Position numbers and translations under genes: made by a program | Shown: positions 17,419-25,927 of the stretch, one piece after another | Layout of the letters: every line of letters begins with the position of its first letter | How positions within the stretch are numbered: position 1 is the stretch's first letter | Notes under the pieces: model-generated | Databases searched by the model: none | What the model was told of the DNA's origin: nothing | What the model saw: only the letters and a program-made list of their open reading frames with translations | Assembly (NCBI GenBank): GCA_031287565.1 | Contig: JAITSS010000011.1 | Span: forward strand, 1 to 36,013 | Direction of reading: 5' to 3' | Length of the DNA: 36,013 bases | Origin: Desulfobulbaceae bacterium | GTDB lineage: Bacteria > Desulfobacterota > Desulfobulbia > Desulfobulbales > Desulfocapsaceae

Positions 17419-17709
17419 TTAGTTTTCTTCCTTCATCCAGCCTTCAAGAATGTCGATGATCTTCCGGGCCTGGTCGCGACTCGATATGGCGAACTTCGAT
17501 TTCAGCACATAGTCATCGCCGCGTTTCTGGTAGCGGCGGATAGCGAAGGCCTCCTTGCCATAGGTCTCGGTCTTTTTGTCCCAGTTGAGATAGCGGAAGA
17601 GAATTGTCGTCCAGGCACCCTTGCTGAGGATTTCCCGGCCGGTCTCCTTGACCATCAGGATGCCATCTTCCTCGTAGTTCACCGTCAGTTTGTCGATCGC
17701 TTCGGACAT
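17419..17709 (-). CDS. Small conserved protein downstream of clpB
   Basis: A 96-residue cytoplasmic protein with no signal peptide or membrane segment. I recognise the overall pattern (NYEEDGILMVKETGREILSK, GAWTTILFRYLNWDKK, FAIRRYQKRGDDYVLKSKF, ISSRDQARKIIDILEGWM) as a small family seen in sulfate-reducer-type Deltaproteobacteria, but I have no name or function for it. It looks like an alpha-beta fold with a C-terminal helix, and the KGAW and RRYQKR parts may bind nucleic acid. GGAGGAATC precedes the ATG at 17709. It follows clpB by 75 bases on the same strand and may be co-transcribed. Confidence 0.8.
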   Translation of the reverse strand: MSEAIDKLTVNYEEDGILMVKETGREILSKGAWTTILFRYLNWDKKTETYGKEAFAIRRYQKRGDDYVLKSKFAISSRDQARKIIDILEGWMKEEN

Positions 17710-17784
17710 GATTCCTCCAATATGTTCAATAATGACGGCGACCGAGGCCAGAAATGGCGTCCAGTGTCATCGCCTCAATCCGCT

Positions 17785-20388
17785 TCAAGCTTTAACAAGC
17801 CTAGAAAAGGTCAGCCCATGTTCGCCCGCCTCGACGCGGATGCGGTCGCCCGCCGCGAATTTGCCTTCGAGTATCTCCATGGCCAGCGGATTTTCCAGAT
17901 ACTGCTGAATGGCGCGTTTCAGGGGCCGCGCGCCAAAGGCCGGATCGTAGCCATTTGCCAAAAGAAATTCTTTGGCGCTGTCGCCGATTTCCAGCCGAAT
18001 GCCGTTGTCGCTCACACGCTCGCATAGGCGCTCAAGCTGAATGGCGACAATCGCCAACATATTCTCTTTGCTCAGAGCGTGGAACAGAATTGTTTCGTCG
18101 ATGCGGTTGAGAAATTCCGGTTTGAAGTGGCCGCGTAACAAAGCGTCCACCTCGGCGCGGATGGCCTTTTCATCGGCCCCGTCCTCACTCATGCGCATGA
18201 TGACCTGGCTGCCCAGGTTTGAGGTCATAATCAGGATGGTGTTCTTAAAATCCACCGTCCGCCCCTTGCCGTCGGTCATGCGCCCGTCGTCAAGCACCTG
18301 TAATAACACATTAAAAACATCCGGATGCGCTTTTTCAATTTCATCGAGCAGGATAACCGCGTAGGGACGGCGGCGCACCGCTTCGGTCAGATACCCGCCC
18401 TCGTCATAGCCGACATAGCCCGGAGGCGCGCCAATCAGCCGGGCCACCGAATGCTTTTCCATGAATTCCGACATGTCGATGCGCACCATCGCCTGCTCGG
18501 AATCGAAAAGGAATTCAGCCAACGTCCGCGACAACTCAGTTTTGCCGACGCCGGTCGGGCCAAGGAAGAGAAACGATCCCAAAGGCCGACGCGGGTCCTG
18601 CAAACCAGCCCTGGCCCGGCGCACGGCGTTGGCCACCGCCCGCACGGCGTCTTCTTGGCCAACCACTTTTTTATTTAAGATTTCTTCGGCCTGGACGAGT
18701 TTGGCCTTCTCGCTTTCGAGAAGCTTATCGACCGGGATGCCGGTCCATTTGGCGACCACCGCCGCCACGTCCTCGGCGCCAACTTCCTCTTTTAACATTT
18801 TGTGGTCGGCCTGGACTTCTTGCAGCCGGGCGTTGGCGGCGCTCAGGTCATTTTGTAGCTTGACCAGTTGTCCGTAGCGGATTTCCGCGACCTTACTCAG
18901 CTCACCGCGCCGCTCGGCCAACTGCTCCTGATTCTTGGCCTCGTCCATGGCCGCTTTGATGTCGCGAATGCCCTGAATGGTGTCACGCTCAAGCTGCCAC
19001 TGGCCGCGCATCGCTTTGAGTTTTTCTTCCAGGTCGGCCAGGCGTTTGCGCACTTCGGCCAGGCGCTCAACCGACGCCTTGTCCTTTTCCTTTTTCAGGG
19101 CCTCACGCTCAATCTCCAGTTTGATTTTCTGCCGCTCCAGCTCATCAATCGCCAAGGGCAGACTATCAATTTCTATCCGCAATTTCGAGGCCGCCTCATC
19201 AATTAAGTCGATGGCTTTGTCGGGCAGGAAGCGGTCAGTGATGTAACGATTTGACAGCGTCACCGCCGCCACCGTCGCCGCGTCTTGGATACGGACGCCG
19301 TGATGCAGCTCGTACTTTTCTTTGATGCCGCGCAGGATGGCGATGGTGTCCTCGACGCTTGGCTCTTGCACGAAAACCGGTTGAAAGCGGCGCTCCAAGG
19401 CGCTGTCTTTTTCGATATACTTGCGGTATTCGTCCAAAGTCGTCGCGCCGACGCAGTGCAATTCGCCACGGGCCAGCGCCGGTTTCAGCATATTCGAGGC
19501 GTCCATCGAGCCTTCCGCCGCGCCCGCGCCGACCAGGGTGTGAATTTCATCAATAAACAGGATGATTTCCCCGGCTTTTTTTTCCACCTCTTTCAAAACC
19601 GCCTTCAGGCGGTCTTCAAATTCGCCACGGTATTTGGCGCCGGCGACTAAAGCGCCCAAATCAAGCGTCACCACCTGTTTATTGCGCAAAGTCGCCGGGA
19701 TGTCGCCGGAGACGATGCGCTGGGCCAGGCCCTCGACAATCGCCGTCTTCCCGACGCCCGGCTCGCCGATGAGAATCGGATTATTTTTAGTGCGCCGCGA
19801 CAAAACCTGAATCACCCGGCGGATTTCCTCATCGCGGCCCACCACCGGATCAAGTTTTCCTTGACGCGCTATGTCAGTGAGATTGCGACCGTATTTTTCC
19901 AGCGCCTGGTATTTTTCCTCCGGGTACTGGTCGGTGACGCGGTGGTCGCCGCGAATGCTTTGCAAGGCCGCGAGAAATTTTTTCTCGTCGATGCCTCGCC
20001 GCTGCAAGGCCGCCGCCGCGCCGTCGTTACCGTTTTGCAGCACGGCCAGAAAGAGATGTTCCTGGCTAACATAATCATCCTGCATCTGTTTGGCCACTGC
20101 GAAAGCCTGATCAAGCGCCTTTCTGAAGCCTTCCGAGGCATAAACCTGACCCGCGCCAGCGCCGGAAACTTTCGGAATATTTTCAATGAGTTGATTGATG
20201 TCGGCCAGAACTCTGGCCGGTTCGATCTCCATCTTTTTCAAGACCGGAACAATGACGCCATCCGCCTGTTCGAGCAGCGCCTTGACCAGATGCGCGATCT
20301 GAATTTCCTGCTGCGAATTGTTCTGGGCGAATTGCTGCGCCGCCTGGACCGCCTCCTGCGATTTCAAGGTCAATTTATCAAATTGCAT
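17785..20388 (-). CDS. clpB: ATP-dependent disaggregase ClpB
   Basis: Hexameric AAA+ chaperone that, with DnaK, extracts proteins from aggregates; 867 residues, normal length. Order: Clp_N repeats ([27 protein letters not shown]), first AAA+ with Walker [14 protein letters not shown] near residue 205 and Walker [11 protein letters not shown], the coiled-coil middle domain (about 400-525), second AAA+ with [16 protein letters not shown] near 605 and [15 protein letters not shown], and the C-terminal D2-small domain. The pore loop [10 protein letters not shown] and the GYVGYDEGG loop are intact. The ribosome site is GGGAGGAG. No CIRCE element is visible upstream, only a sigma-70-like promoter with a palindrome. 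Confidence 0.98.
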   Translation of the reverse strand: MQFDKLTLKSQEAVQAAQQFAQNNSQQEIQIAHLVKALLEQADGVIVPVLKKMEIEPARVLADINQLIENIPKVSGAGAGQVYASEGFRKALDQAFAVAKQMQDDYVSQEHLFLAVLQNGNDGAAAALQRRGIDEKKFLAALQSIRGDHRVTDQYPEEKYQALEKYGRNLTDIARQGKLDPVVGRDEEIRRVIQVLSRRTKNNPILIGEPGVGKTAIVEGLAQRIVSGDIPATLRNKQVVTLDLGALVAGAKYRGEFEDRLKAVLKEVEKKAGEIILFIDEIHTLVGAGAAEGSMDASNMLKPALARGELHCVGATTLDEYRKYIEKDSALERRFQPVFVQEPSVEDTIAILRGIKEKYELHHGVRIQDAATVAAVTLSNRYITDRFLPDKAIDLIDEAASKLRIEIDSLPLAIDELERQKIKLEIEREALKKEKDKASVERLAEVRKRLADLEEKLKAMRGQWQLERDTIQGIRDIKAAMDEAKNQEQLAERRGELSKVAEIRYGQLVKLQNDLSAANARLQEVQADHKMLKEEVGAEDVAAVVAKWTGIPVDKLLESEKAKLVQAEEILNKKVVGQEDAVRAVANAVRRARAGLQDPRRPLGSFLFLGPTGVGKTELSRTLAEFLFDSEQAMVRIDMSEFMEKHSVARLIGAPPGYVGYDEGGYLTEAVRRRPYAVILLDEIEKAHPDVFNVLLQVLDDGRMTDGKGRTVDFKNTILIMTSNLGSQVIMRMSEDGADEKAIRAEVDALLRGHFKPEFLNRIDETILFHALSKENMLAIVAIQLERLCERVSDNGIRLEIGDSAKEFLLANGYDPAFGARPLKRAIQQYLENPLAMEILEGKFAAGDRIRVEAGEHGLTFSRLVKA

Positions 20389-20489
20389 CGTTCTCCTCCC
20401 TCTTCCCGAAAACGAGTTTGCCGCCCGTCCTATTGTTTAGGCTGTAGCGGCGCATGATGGTTAACATCACAGCCAATGAACGCCCGGAA

Positions 20490-20541
20490 AAGGTAAGGAA
20501 GGCGGCAAGGCCTGTCAACACGACGTGTCAAAATTTTGACA
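20490..20541 (-). promoter_or_regulatory. clpB promoter with upstream 16-base palindrome
   Basis: On the minus strand, TTGACA (20518-20513) is followed after 17 bases by TACCTT (20495-20490), a good promoter about 100 bases before clpB. Just upstream is TGTCAAAATTTTGACA (20526-20541), a perfect 16-base palindrome centred about 15 bases before the -35 element. The palindrome position suits an activator or repressor dimer. No CIRCE (TTAGCACTC) or sigma-32 motif is seen, so heat control is not evident. Confidence 0.5.
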
Positions 20542-20555
20542 AATCGGCGTCGGGC

Positions 20556-20591
20556 AAAAAAAATCGCGCTCCGGCACAACCGGAACGCGAT
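20556..20591 (-). terminator. Rho-independent terminator of the HesB-like gene
   Basis: On the minus strand, a 12-base-pair stem (20591-20580 with 20574-20563, a single G-T wobble, stem core CGCG...CCGG) closes a 5-base loop and is followed by eight T residues (20563-20556). It lies 39 bases beyond the HesB-like stop and before the clpB promoter, so the two genes are transcribed separately. Confidence 0.9.
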
Positions 20592-20629
20592 CTGAAAACA
20601 AAAGACAAAAAGATAAGAATCCGGCGCTG

Positions 20630-20974
20630 TTATTCGCCGCCGCAACCGCCGCTGGAGCAAGAACCAGAGCTGCATCCGCCGCCGCCGAGCGGGTTAGCCG
20701 ACGACACGGAAAACCCGGAGCGCATTCCGGCGTCGATAAAATCGACGGTGATCGAACCACAGGTACTTAACAACTCGGTATCGACAAGAAATTGCAGGGA
20801 ATTTTTGTCAAACACCTGATCGCTCGCTTTTGGCTCATCCAGAGCCAATCCCAAAGAGGGACCAGCTCAGCCGCCCTGCATCAGCGCCACCCTGAGCGCC
20901 GACTGGATGCTGTTCTGCGTCATGTACTCCTTCAATTTGGCAACCGCCAAGTCGGTGGCCGTGAAGTTCGCCAT
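20630..20974 (-). CDS. HesB/IscA-like selenoprotein (in-frame TGA read as Sec)
   Basis: A 114-residue A-type iron-sulfur carrier-like protein. After GGAGGCAAT the frame starts at 20974 with MANFTATDLAVAKLKEYM and reaches RVALMQGG, then TGA (20869-20867) at residue 36, then AGPSLGLALDEPKASDQVF in the same frame. The C-terminus is VDFIDAGMRSGFSVSSANP and a cysteine-rich tail CSSGSCSSGGC. In HesB/IscA proteins the residue at the TGA is the conserved cluster-ligand cysteine (GGC-x-G), and a known HesB-like family includes selenoproteins with Sec here. A hairpin of the bacterial SECIS type follows (20830-20848). So I read it as one selenoprotein gene, not a pseudogene. Without Sec insertion it would be cut to 35 residues. 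Sec machinery is not in the window. Confidence 0.85.
20830..20848 (-). promoter_or_regulatory. SECIS-like hairpin after the in-frame TGA
   Basis: On the minus strand, TTGGCTC (20848-20842), loop TGGAT (20841-20837), GAGCCAA (20836-20830): a perfect 7-base-pair stem with G as second loop base. The loop starts 25 bases after the TGA, within the 16-37 base range and with the early loop G expected of bacterial SECIS elements bound by SelB. An alternative, weaker stem (GCTGGTCCC with GGGATTGGC) directly after the TGA is also possible and excludes the first. Confidence 0.75.
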
Positions 20975-21013
20975 ATTGCCTCCTGTAAAAAAAATGATTG
21001 AACGCGCCGAAAA

Positions 21014-21032
21014 CCGCCCCGATTCAGGGCGG
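21014..21032 (-). terminator. Leader hairpin with short T-run before the HesB-like gene
   Basis: On the minus strand CCGCCC (21032-21027), loop of seven, GGGCGG (21019-21014), then TTTT (21013-21010). It sits in the roughly 65-base leader between the predicted start point and the ribosome site, so it could be a weak attenuator. The stem is only six pairs and the T-run short. Confidence 0.35.
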
Positions 21033-21045
21033 CGTTTAAGCCGAC

Positions 21046-21074
21046 ACGATAGGATGCCAGCTGGTATAAGTCAA
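21046..21074 (-). promoter_or_regulatory. Promoter of the HesB-like gene
   Basis: On the minus strand TTGACT (21074-21069), 17 bases, TATCGT (21051-21046). Transcription would start near 21039, about 65 bases before the ATG. The same -10 hexamer and spacing occur at the MarR promoter. Confidence 0.6.
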
Positions 21075-21275
21075 TTACCGCCCACGGCAATCCAGCCGTA
21101 AACAGCGCCTTGCCCCTGGCGGCTTTTCTGTTGATTTGCCCAAAGCGGCGGTGGTACTCTTGACTGGCAGACGCTTGTAATTTCATGGTTTTCGTCAAAA
21201 GAAACCATCCGGAGCCGCTTCCGGCCTTTGTCCGCCGGAAGCAATCAATTGTCGGCCAATCAGGGAGCAACCCTT

Positions 21276-22388
21276 ATGAAAAAACTTGTCATTTCCACCG
21301 GCGGCGGCGACGCGCCGGGCCTGAACGCCGTCATCTACGCCGTGGTGCATTCCTGCTACCGGCGCGGCTGGGAAGTGTATGGCAGCCGCAACGGCTATGG
21401 CGGTTTTTTGGACATTAACGACATGGTGCAACTGAACATCCGCGATGTGGAGGGCATTTATTCGCAGGGCGGCACGATTCTTGGCTCGACCAACAAGGGC
21501 AATCCATTCGCCAAACCGGTGGTCAACGAGGCGGGCGAAGTGCATGTGATGGATATTTCTGATAAAATTATCAGAAATTTCAACAGGATGGGTTTTAACT
21601 GCCATATCGCCATCGGCGGCGACGGCAGCCTCGATATCGCCCACCGTTTCTCGCAAAAAGGAATGCCGGTGATCGGCGTGCCGAAAACCATCGACAACGA
21701 CCTGATGGCCACCGAGCGCACCTTTGGTTTTGACACCGCCGTCGCCACGGCCACCGAAGCGCTTGATAAGCTGCATTCGACAGCCAAATCGCACAACCGC
21801 GTCATGGTGGTCGAGGTGATGGGCCGCGATTCCGGCTGGATCGCGCTGTATTCCGGCATTTCCGGCGGCGCCGACGCCATTCTGATTCCGGAAATTCCTT
21901 TTGATATGGAAGCGGTCTGCGAAAAGATTTCCGACAACGAACTGTACAACAAACACTACGCCATCGTGGTGGTGGCCGAAGGGGCGCTGACAAAAGACGG
22001 CCATGTTTTCAACAAGGGCATGGGCGAATTGGGCCGCGAAGGCGTGGTTTTGGGCGGCGTCGGCGAATGGGTGGCCAACGAAATCAGAAAACGCACCGAC
22101 AAAGATACGCGCTCGCTGGTGCTGGGGCATTTGCAGCGCGGCGGCAGCCCAACCACCTTCGACCGGCTTCTCGGCCTGCGTTTCGGCGCGGCGGCGGTGC
22201 GCATGGTCGAAGAAGAAAAATTCGGCCATATGGTGGCCTTACTCAAAGGCAGCATGGCGCCAGTGCCGCTTGATCAAGTGGTGGGCGGCCGCAAGAAGGT
22301 GCCTTTGGACAGCGATAAAATCCTGACCGCCAGGAATATCGGTATCTGCCTGGGCGTCGATCCGGATCAACTGGATTTTCCGGAGTAA
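21276..22388 (+). CDS. pfkA: 6-phosphofructokinase
   Basis: Phosphorylates fructose 6-phosphate to the 1,6-bisphosphate, the committed step of glycolysis; 370 residues. Motifs are STGGGDAPGLNAVI at the N-terminus, YGSRNGYGGF, GGTILGSTNKGNP, AIGGDGSLDIAHR, VPKTIDND with catalytic Asp140, and EVMGRDSGWIAL. The phosphoryl-donor residues are mixed: Gly117 (as in ATP enzymes) and Lys137 (as in diphosphate enzymes), the combination known from actinobacterial-type ATP enzymes. I therefore favour ATP but leave it open. The start at 21276 follows CAGGGAG; the frame opens earlier at 21228 without support. The next gene starts eight bases later. Confidence 0.93.
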   Translation: MKKLVISTGGGDAPGLNAVIYAVVHSCYRRGWEVYGSRNGYGGFLDINDMVQLNIRDVEGIYSQGGTILGSTNKGNPFAKPVVNEAGEVHVMDISDKIIRNFNRMGFNCHIAIGGDGSLDIAHRFSQKGMPVIGVPKTIDNDLMATERTFGFDTAVATATEALDKLHSTAKSHNRVMVVEVMGRDSGWIALYSGISGGADAILIPEIPFDMEAVCEKISDNELYNKHYAIVVVAEGALTKDGHVFNKGMGELGREGVVLGGVGEWVANEIRKRTDKDTRSLVLGHLQRGGSPTTFDRLLGLRFGAAAVRMVEEEKFGHMVALLKGSMAPVPLDQVVGGRKKVPLDSDKILTARNIGICLGVDPDQLDFPE

Positions 22389-22395
22389 GAACACT

Positions 22396-23058
22396 ATGGC
22401 CAAAGGCGAGACCTTTCGCGCCATATACCAGCTACTCCTCGCTCGCTTCGGCCCGCAACACTGGTGGCCGGCGGACAGTCCATTTGAGGTGTTGGTCGGC
22501 GCGATACTGACGCAGAATACTAGCTGGAAAAATGTCAGGCAAGCGCTTGATAACCTCCGCCAACATGGCCTCCTTGATTTCGCGGCGCTGGAAAGCCTGC
22601 CGCTTGAGGAATTAGCGGCGCTGATTAAGCCTGCCGGCTACCACGGCGTCAAAGCGCGACGGTTGAAAAATCTGCTAGCCATGTTACGCCGCGCATACGA
22701 TGGCGACATTGCCGCCCTCGCCCGCGACACACCGACGGCGGCCAGAGAGCAATTGCTCGCGGTCAATGGCGTCGGCCCGGAAACCGCCGACGCCATTCTG
22801 CTGTACGCGGCGGGCCATGCCGTTTTCGTCGTCGATGCCTACACGCACCGCGTCTTCCGCCGCCACTTTCTCGTGCCAGAAGAAAGTGAGTATGAAGAAA
22901 TTCAAAGCATCTTCATGGCCGCCCTGCCCACCGACGCCGCCCTCTTTAACGAATACCACGCCCTGATTGTCGAACTCGGCAAACGCCACTGCAAAAAAAC
23001 GCGCCCCCTCTGCGCCGGTTGCCCGTTGGAACACCTGCAACACAACGAAATGGCGTAA
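22396..23058 (+). CDS. MagIII-like DNA glycosylase of the endonuclease III superfamily
   Basis: A 220-residue base-excision repair glycosylase with a helix-hairpin-helix-GPD fold. Opening WWPADSPFEVLVGAILTQNT is typical of the group. The hairpin motif is VNGVGPETADAILL, where Glu129 replaces the catalytic lysine of endonuclease III (VGRKTA). The essential aspartate, Asp147, is kept in VVDAYTHRVFRR. This pattern suggests a glycosylase without lyase activity, like the 3-methyladenine glycosylases MagIII. The iron-sulfur site has three cysteines (Cys199, Cys206, Cys209) with Gln215 in place of the fourth, so the cluster is doubtful. It is probably cotranscribed with pfkA. Confidence 0.85.
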   Translation: MAKGETFRAIYQLLLARFGPQHWWPADSPFEVLVGAILTQNTSWKNVRQALDNLRQHGLLDFAALESLPLEELAALIKPAGYHGVKARRLKNLLAMLRRAYDGDIAALARDTPTAAREQLLAVNGVGPETADAILLYAAGHAVFVVDAYTHRVFRRHFLVPEESEYEEIQSIFMAALPTDAALFNEYHALIVELGKRHCKKTRPLCAGCPLEHLQHNEMA

Positions 23059-23495
23059 GAAAAGCGCGGGCGAATCAGGCGGCGGCCTGACCGCGTGTAG
23101 CCGACAATTTCTGGCGCTCTTGACCAATTGCCGCGCGGCCACAGCAAAACCCACGCATCCGGAAACAATCGGCTCGTATCGCGCCATTCGCTTGAAATGG
23201 AAGTCAAGCGAATGGCGCTATTAGTTTGGCAGGATTATGGCCAGGCGCGTGAACAAGGCCAGCGACTATAAGACGCGCCGAGCATCCTGAATTATTCAGG
23301 TTTTCGGCAAGTAATCGCAAGGGACGCGACATTGACGCGCTCGTTCCATGTTGAATGCCGCTGGCGGCAAACCGCGTTTTCTCCATGGATTTTCTGCTTT
23401 TTTTACCGGATAATGATGCCTTTAATCGCCGTTTTCCCGTATCATATCCGGCTGTCGGAAGCAGCCGACAATCTCATTTTTTCCACAGATTCGCC
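23059..23495. other. Intergenic region with a long hairpin
   Basis: A 437-base stretch without a supported gene. It holds a perfect 14-base-pair hairpin (23181-23218). Near the next gene two mutually exclusive small stems (23450-23466 and 23453-23470) precede a T6 run, which may be a weak attenuator or a chance arrangement. A GATAAT near 23409 could be a -10 element, but no matching -35 is clear. The frame of the next gene is open back to 23355 without a ribosome site. Confidence 0.55.
23181..23218. repeat. Perfect 14-base-pair inverted repeat
   Basis: GCGCCATTCGCTTG (23181-23194) and CAAGCGAATGGCGC (23205-23218) are exact inverse copies around a 10-base loop. No T-run follows on either strand, so a simple terminator is unlikely. 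It is 122 bases after the glycosylase gene. Confidence 0.85.
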
Positions 23496-24929
23496 ATGAT
23501 CGACACCAACACCCCCGCCGACGCCGCCATTCCCCTGGTCAGCGACCTCGACGACACGCTTCTGCGAACCGATACCCTGTGCGAGGGCGTCGTCGCCCAT
23601 CTGGCCGAACAGCCGCTGGCGATTTTCAGGTTTCCCGGCTGGCTCCGCCTCGGCAAACCCGCCTTCAAAGCGCGATTGGCGAAAAGCGCCGCCGAAAACC
23701 TAGCTGTATATCCTGTAAATGAAGTAGTTCTGGCCCAACTTGAACAGGCCGCGCGCCAAGGCCGCCCCTTGTATCTGGCCACCGCCAGTCGCCGCGAAGT
23801 GGCGGAAGCGGCGGCGGCGCGTTTTGGCCTATTCACCGAAGTCTTCGCCACCGAGGGCGCGGTGAACCTGAAGGGCCAGGCCAAAGCCGAGCTGCTTGTC
23901 GCCAAATTCGGCGACAAAGGTTTTGATTACATCGGCGACAGCCTGGCCGATGTCCCGGTCTGGCGGGTGGCGCGGCGGGCCTTCTGCGTCGCCGCCGATG
24001 AACAAACCCGGCAAGCCGCCCTGGCCGCCAATGCCGATTGCCAGATGCTCTGGCGCCCGGCGCCGAGTTTCACCGACTATCGGCGAGCGCTCAGAATGCA
24101 GCAATGGGTGAAGAACTTGCTGGTTTTCGCGCCGATGATTCTGGCGCACGCCTTCAACTTCGCGGCCTTTTTTTACTCGCTGATCGCTTTTATCGGCTTT
24201 TGCTGTTGCGCCTCGGCGATTTACATCGTCAACGATTTGAGCGATTTGGCCAGCGACCGCCGCCATCCCAGCAAACAACGACGCCCGTTCGCCTGCGGCG
24301 CCGTGCCGCTGCGCCGCGCCGCGCCGCTGTTCTCCGGCTGCGCCGCTCTGGCCCTTCTGACCTGCTGTTTTCTACCGGGGCGCTACGCTTTGCTTCTGGC
24401 CGGATATTTCCTGCTCACCGTCGGCTATACGGCGCGCCTGAAAAAAATGCTGTTCATTGACGTGGTGGTTTTGGCCAGCCTGTATGTCCTGCGCATTTTG
24501 GGCGGCGCGGCGGCGCTGGGCGGAGCCACCTCCAACTGGCTCTTGGCCTTCGGCATTTTCATCTTCACCGGGTTGGCGCTCTTAAAACGCACTGGCGATT
24601 TAATTCAGCACGAAGCCGTGGGCCTCCTGCCCGGACGCGCCTACCGGTTTGCCGACAAGACCATTTTAGAGATGATGGCCGTGTGCAGCGGTTTTTCCGC
24701 CATCGTTATCGCCGCCCTGTATATCGACAGCCTCAAGGCGGAAAATCTGTACCGCCATCCGTTGGCCCTGTGGCTGACCTGCCCCCTGCTGCTCTACTGG
24801 TATGGACGCCTTCTGATCATTACCAATCGCGGCGAAATGGGCGACGATCCGGTCTATTTCACCATCCGCGACCGGGCCAGCCGCTACTGTCTCCTGGCCG
24901 TCTTGCTGATCATGCTGGTGGCGATGTAA
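23496..24929 (+). CDS. HAD phosphatase-UbiA prenyltransferase fusion (DPPR synthase-like)
   Basis: A 477-residue two-domain membrane enzyme. The N-terminal HAD domain (about 1-200) has VSDLDDTLLRTDT with Asp17 and Asp19, ATASRR, and GDSLADVPVW. The C-terminal UbiA domain has eight or so membrane helices and the motif NDLSDLASDRRHP (from Asn246) plus KQRRP, close to that of the mycobacterial decaprenyl-phosphate phosphoribosyltransferase. Inferred role: transfer of phosphoribose from PRPP to a polyprenyl phosphate by the UbiA part and removal of the 5-phosphate by the HAD part. The fusion type is known from other Gram-negative genomes. The ATG at 23496 puts the start just before the HAD motif. 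It heads a tightly spaced gene set. Confidence 0.85.
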   Translation: MIDTNTPADAAIPLVSDLDDTLLRTDTLCEGVVAHLAEQPLAIFRFPGWLRLGKPAFKARLAKSAAENLAVYPVNEVVLAQLEQAARQGRPLYLATASRREVAEAAAARFGLFTEVFATEGAVNLKGQAKAELLVAKFGDKGFDYIGDSLADVPVWRVARRAFCVAADEQTRQAALAANADCQMLWRPAPSFTDYRRALRMQQWVKNLLVFAPMILAHAFNFAAFFYSLIAFIGFCCCASAIYIVNDLSDLASDRRHPSKQRRPFACGAVPLRRAAPLFSGCAALALLTCCFLPGRYALLLAGYFLLTVGYTARLKKMLFIDVVVLASLYVLRILGGAAALGGATSNWLLAFGIFIFTGLALLKRTGDLIQHEAVGLLPGRAYRFADKTILEMMAVCSGFSAIVIAALYIDSLKAENLYRHPLALWLTCPLLLYWYGRLLIITNRGEMGDDPVYFTIRDRASRYCLLAVLLIMLVAM

Positions 24930-24964
24930 GCGGACCAAACAATGAAAACAAAACAGGTTCTTTC

Positions 24965-25927
24965 ATGACTCAACTAGGTGAAAACAAAAACGCCAAATTG
25001 CTGGTCACTGGCGCGGCCGGGCTGGTCGGCCAGAATCTTATCGCGGAATTAGTCAGACAGGGATACGGCAACATCACGGCTATTGATAAACACGAAAAAA
25101 ATCTCGCCATACTGCAACGGCTGCATCCAAATGTCACCTGCCTGCGGGCCGATCTGGCCGAAGGCGGCGATTGGCAACGGCATTTCGCGGGCGTCGAGCG
25201 GCTGTTTCTGTTGCAGGCGCAAATCACCGGCGCAACCTTCGCCCCATTTCAGCGCAACACCCTCGATTCGACGAAAAACGTGCTGGAAGCGACGAAAAAA
25301 CACGCGGTTCCCTTCACGGTTTTCGTCTCGTCCTCGGTGCTGCATTCGGTGGCCGACGGCAACTACACCCGCTCGAAACGCGCCCAGGAAGAGATGATGA
25401 AGGCTTCCGGACTGGCCCATTGTGTCGTCCGCCCGACCCTGATGTTCGGCTGGTTCGATCCCAAACATCTCGGCTGGCTGTCGCGCTTCATGGCCAAAAC
25501 GCCGGTCTATCCGATTCCCGGTCATGGCCGTTATGTGCGCCAACCGCTCTACGCGCTGGATTTCTGCCGGGTCTTGATCTGGTGCGCCGAAAACCGGCCA
25601 GGGGGCGCGGAATATGATATTGTCGGCCAGGAAGACATCACCTACATCGACATGATTCGGGCCATAAAAAGGGTGAAAAAGCTGAAGACCCTGATCGTCA
25701 CAATTCCCGCGCCACTCTTTAAGCTGATGATGAAAACCTACGCCCTGTTCGTGAAGAATCCACCCTTCGTCGCCGATCAGCTCGACGCCCTGATGGCCGG
25801 TGATTATTTCACCGGCGATTCGATGCGCGAAAATTTTGACCTGACGCCAACGCCGTTTGCGGCGGCCATTGACGAAACCTTTACCCACCCGCTGTACAGC
25901 GCGGTCATTCTGGAGCGAACGACATGA
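24965..25927 (+). CDS. NAD-dependent epimerase/dehydratase-like protein
   Basis: A 320-residue extended short-chain dehydrogenase. The NAD(P) loop is VTGAAGLVGQNL (Gly16, Gly19, Gly22), followed by DKHEKNL and DLAEGGDW. The catalytic pair is Tyr134 and Lys138 in NYTRSKRAQEE, with FVSSSVLHS upstream. The substrate is probably a nucleotide or lipid-linked sugar. It lies in the same run of genes as the DprE1/DprE2-like enzymes, without an obvious place in the standard pathway. Its start at 24965 has only a weak AGG; its stop overlaps the next start (ATGA). Confidence 0.82.
   Translation: MTQLGENKNAKLLVTGAAGLVGQNLIAELVRQGYGNITAIDKHEKNLAILQRLHPNVTCLRADLAEGGDWQRHFAGVERLFLLQAQITGATFAPFQRNTLDSTKNVLEATKKHAVPFTVFVSSSVLHSVADGNYTRSKRAQEEMMKASGLAHCVVRPTLMFGWFDPKHLGWLSRFMAKTPVYPIPGHGRYVRQPLYALDFCRVLIWCAENRPGGAEYDIVGQEDITYIDMIRAIKRVKKLKTLIVTIPAPLFKLMMKTYALFVKNPPFVADQLDALMAGDYFTGDSMRENFDLTPTPFAAAIDETFTHPLYSAVILERTT

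Larger units (their letters stand above)
20975..21275. other. Divergent intergenic region between the HesB-like gene and pfkA
   Basis: A 301-base region with no protein gene. It carries the minus-strand HesB-like promoter (21046-21074) and a leader hairpin (21014-21032). No convincing sigma-70 promoter for pfkA is clear on the plus strand; TTGACT near 21161 lacks a well-placed -10 element. Confidence 0.6.

Noticed and set aside
20630..20854. A separate 74-residue gene starting after the TGA
   Set aside because: It lacks a ribosome site, and the missing N-terminal half of the HesB fold is present in the same frame upstream of the TGA with a good ribosome site.
21195..22229. A 344-residue minus-strand open frame opposite pfkA
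   Set aside because: It is antisense to a clear phosphofructokinase, His/Arg/Ala-rich, and has no ribosome site or family motif; GC-rich DNA gives many such frames.
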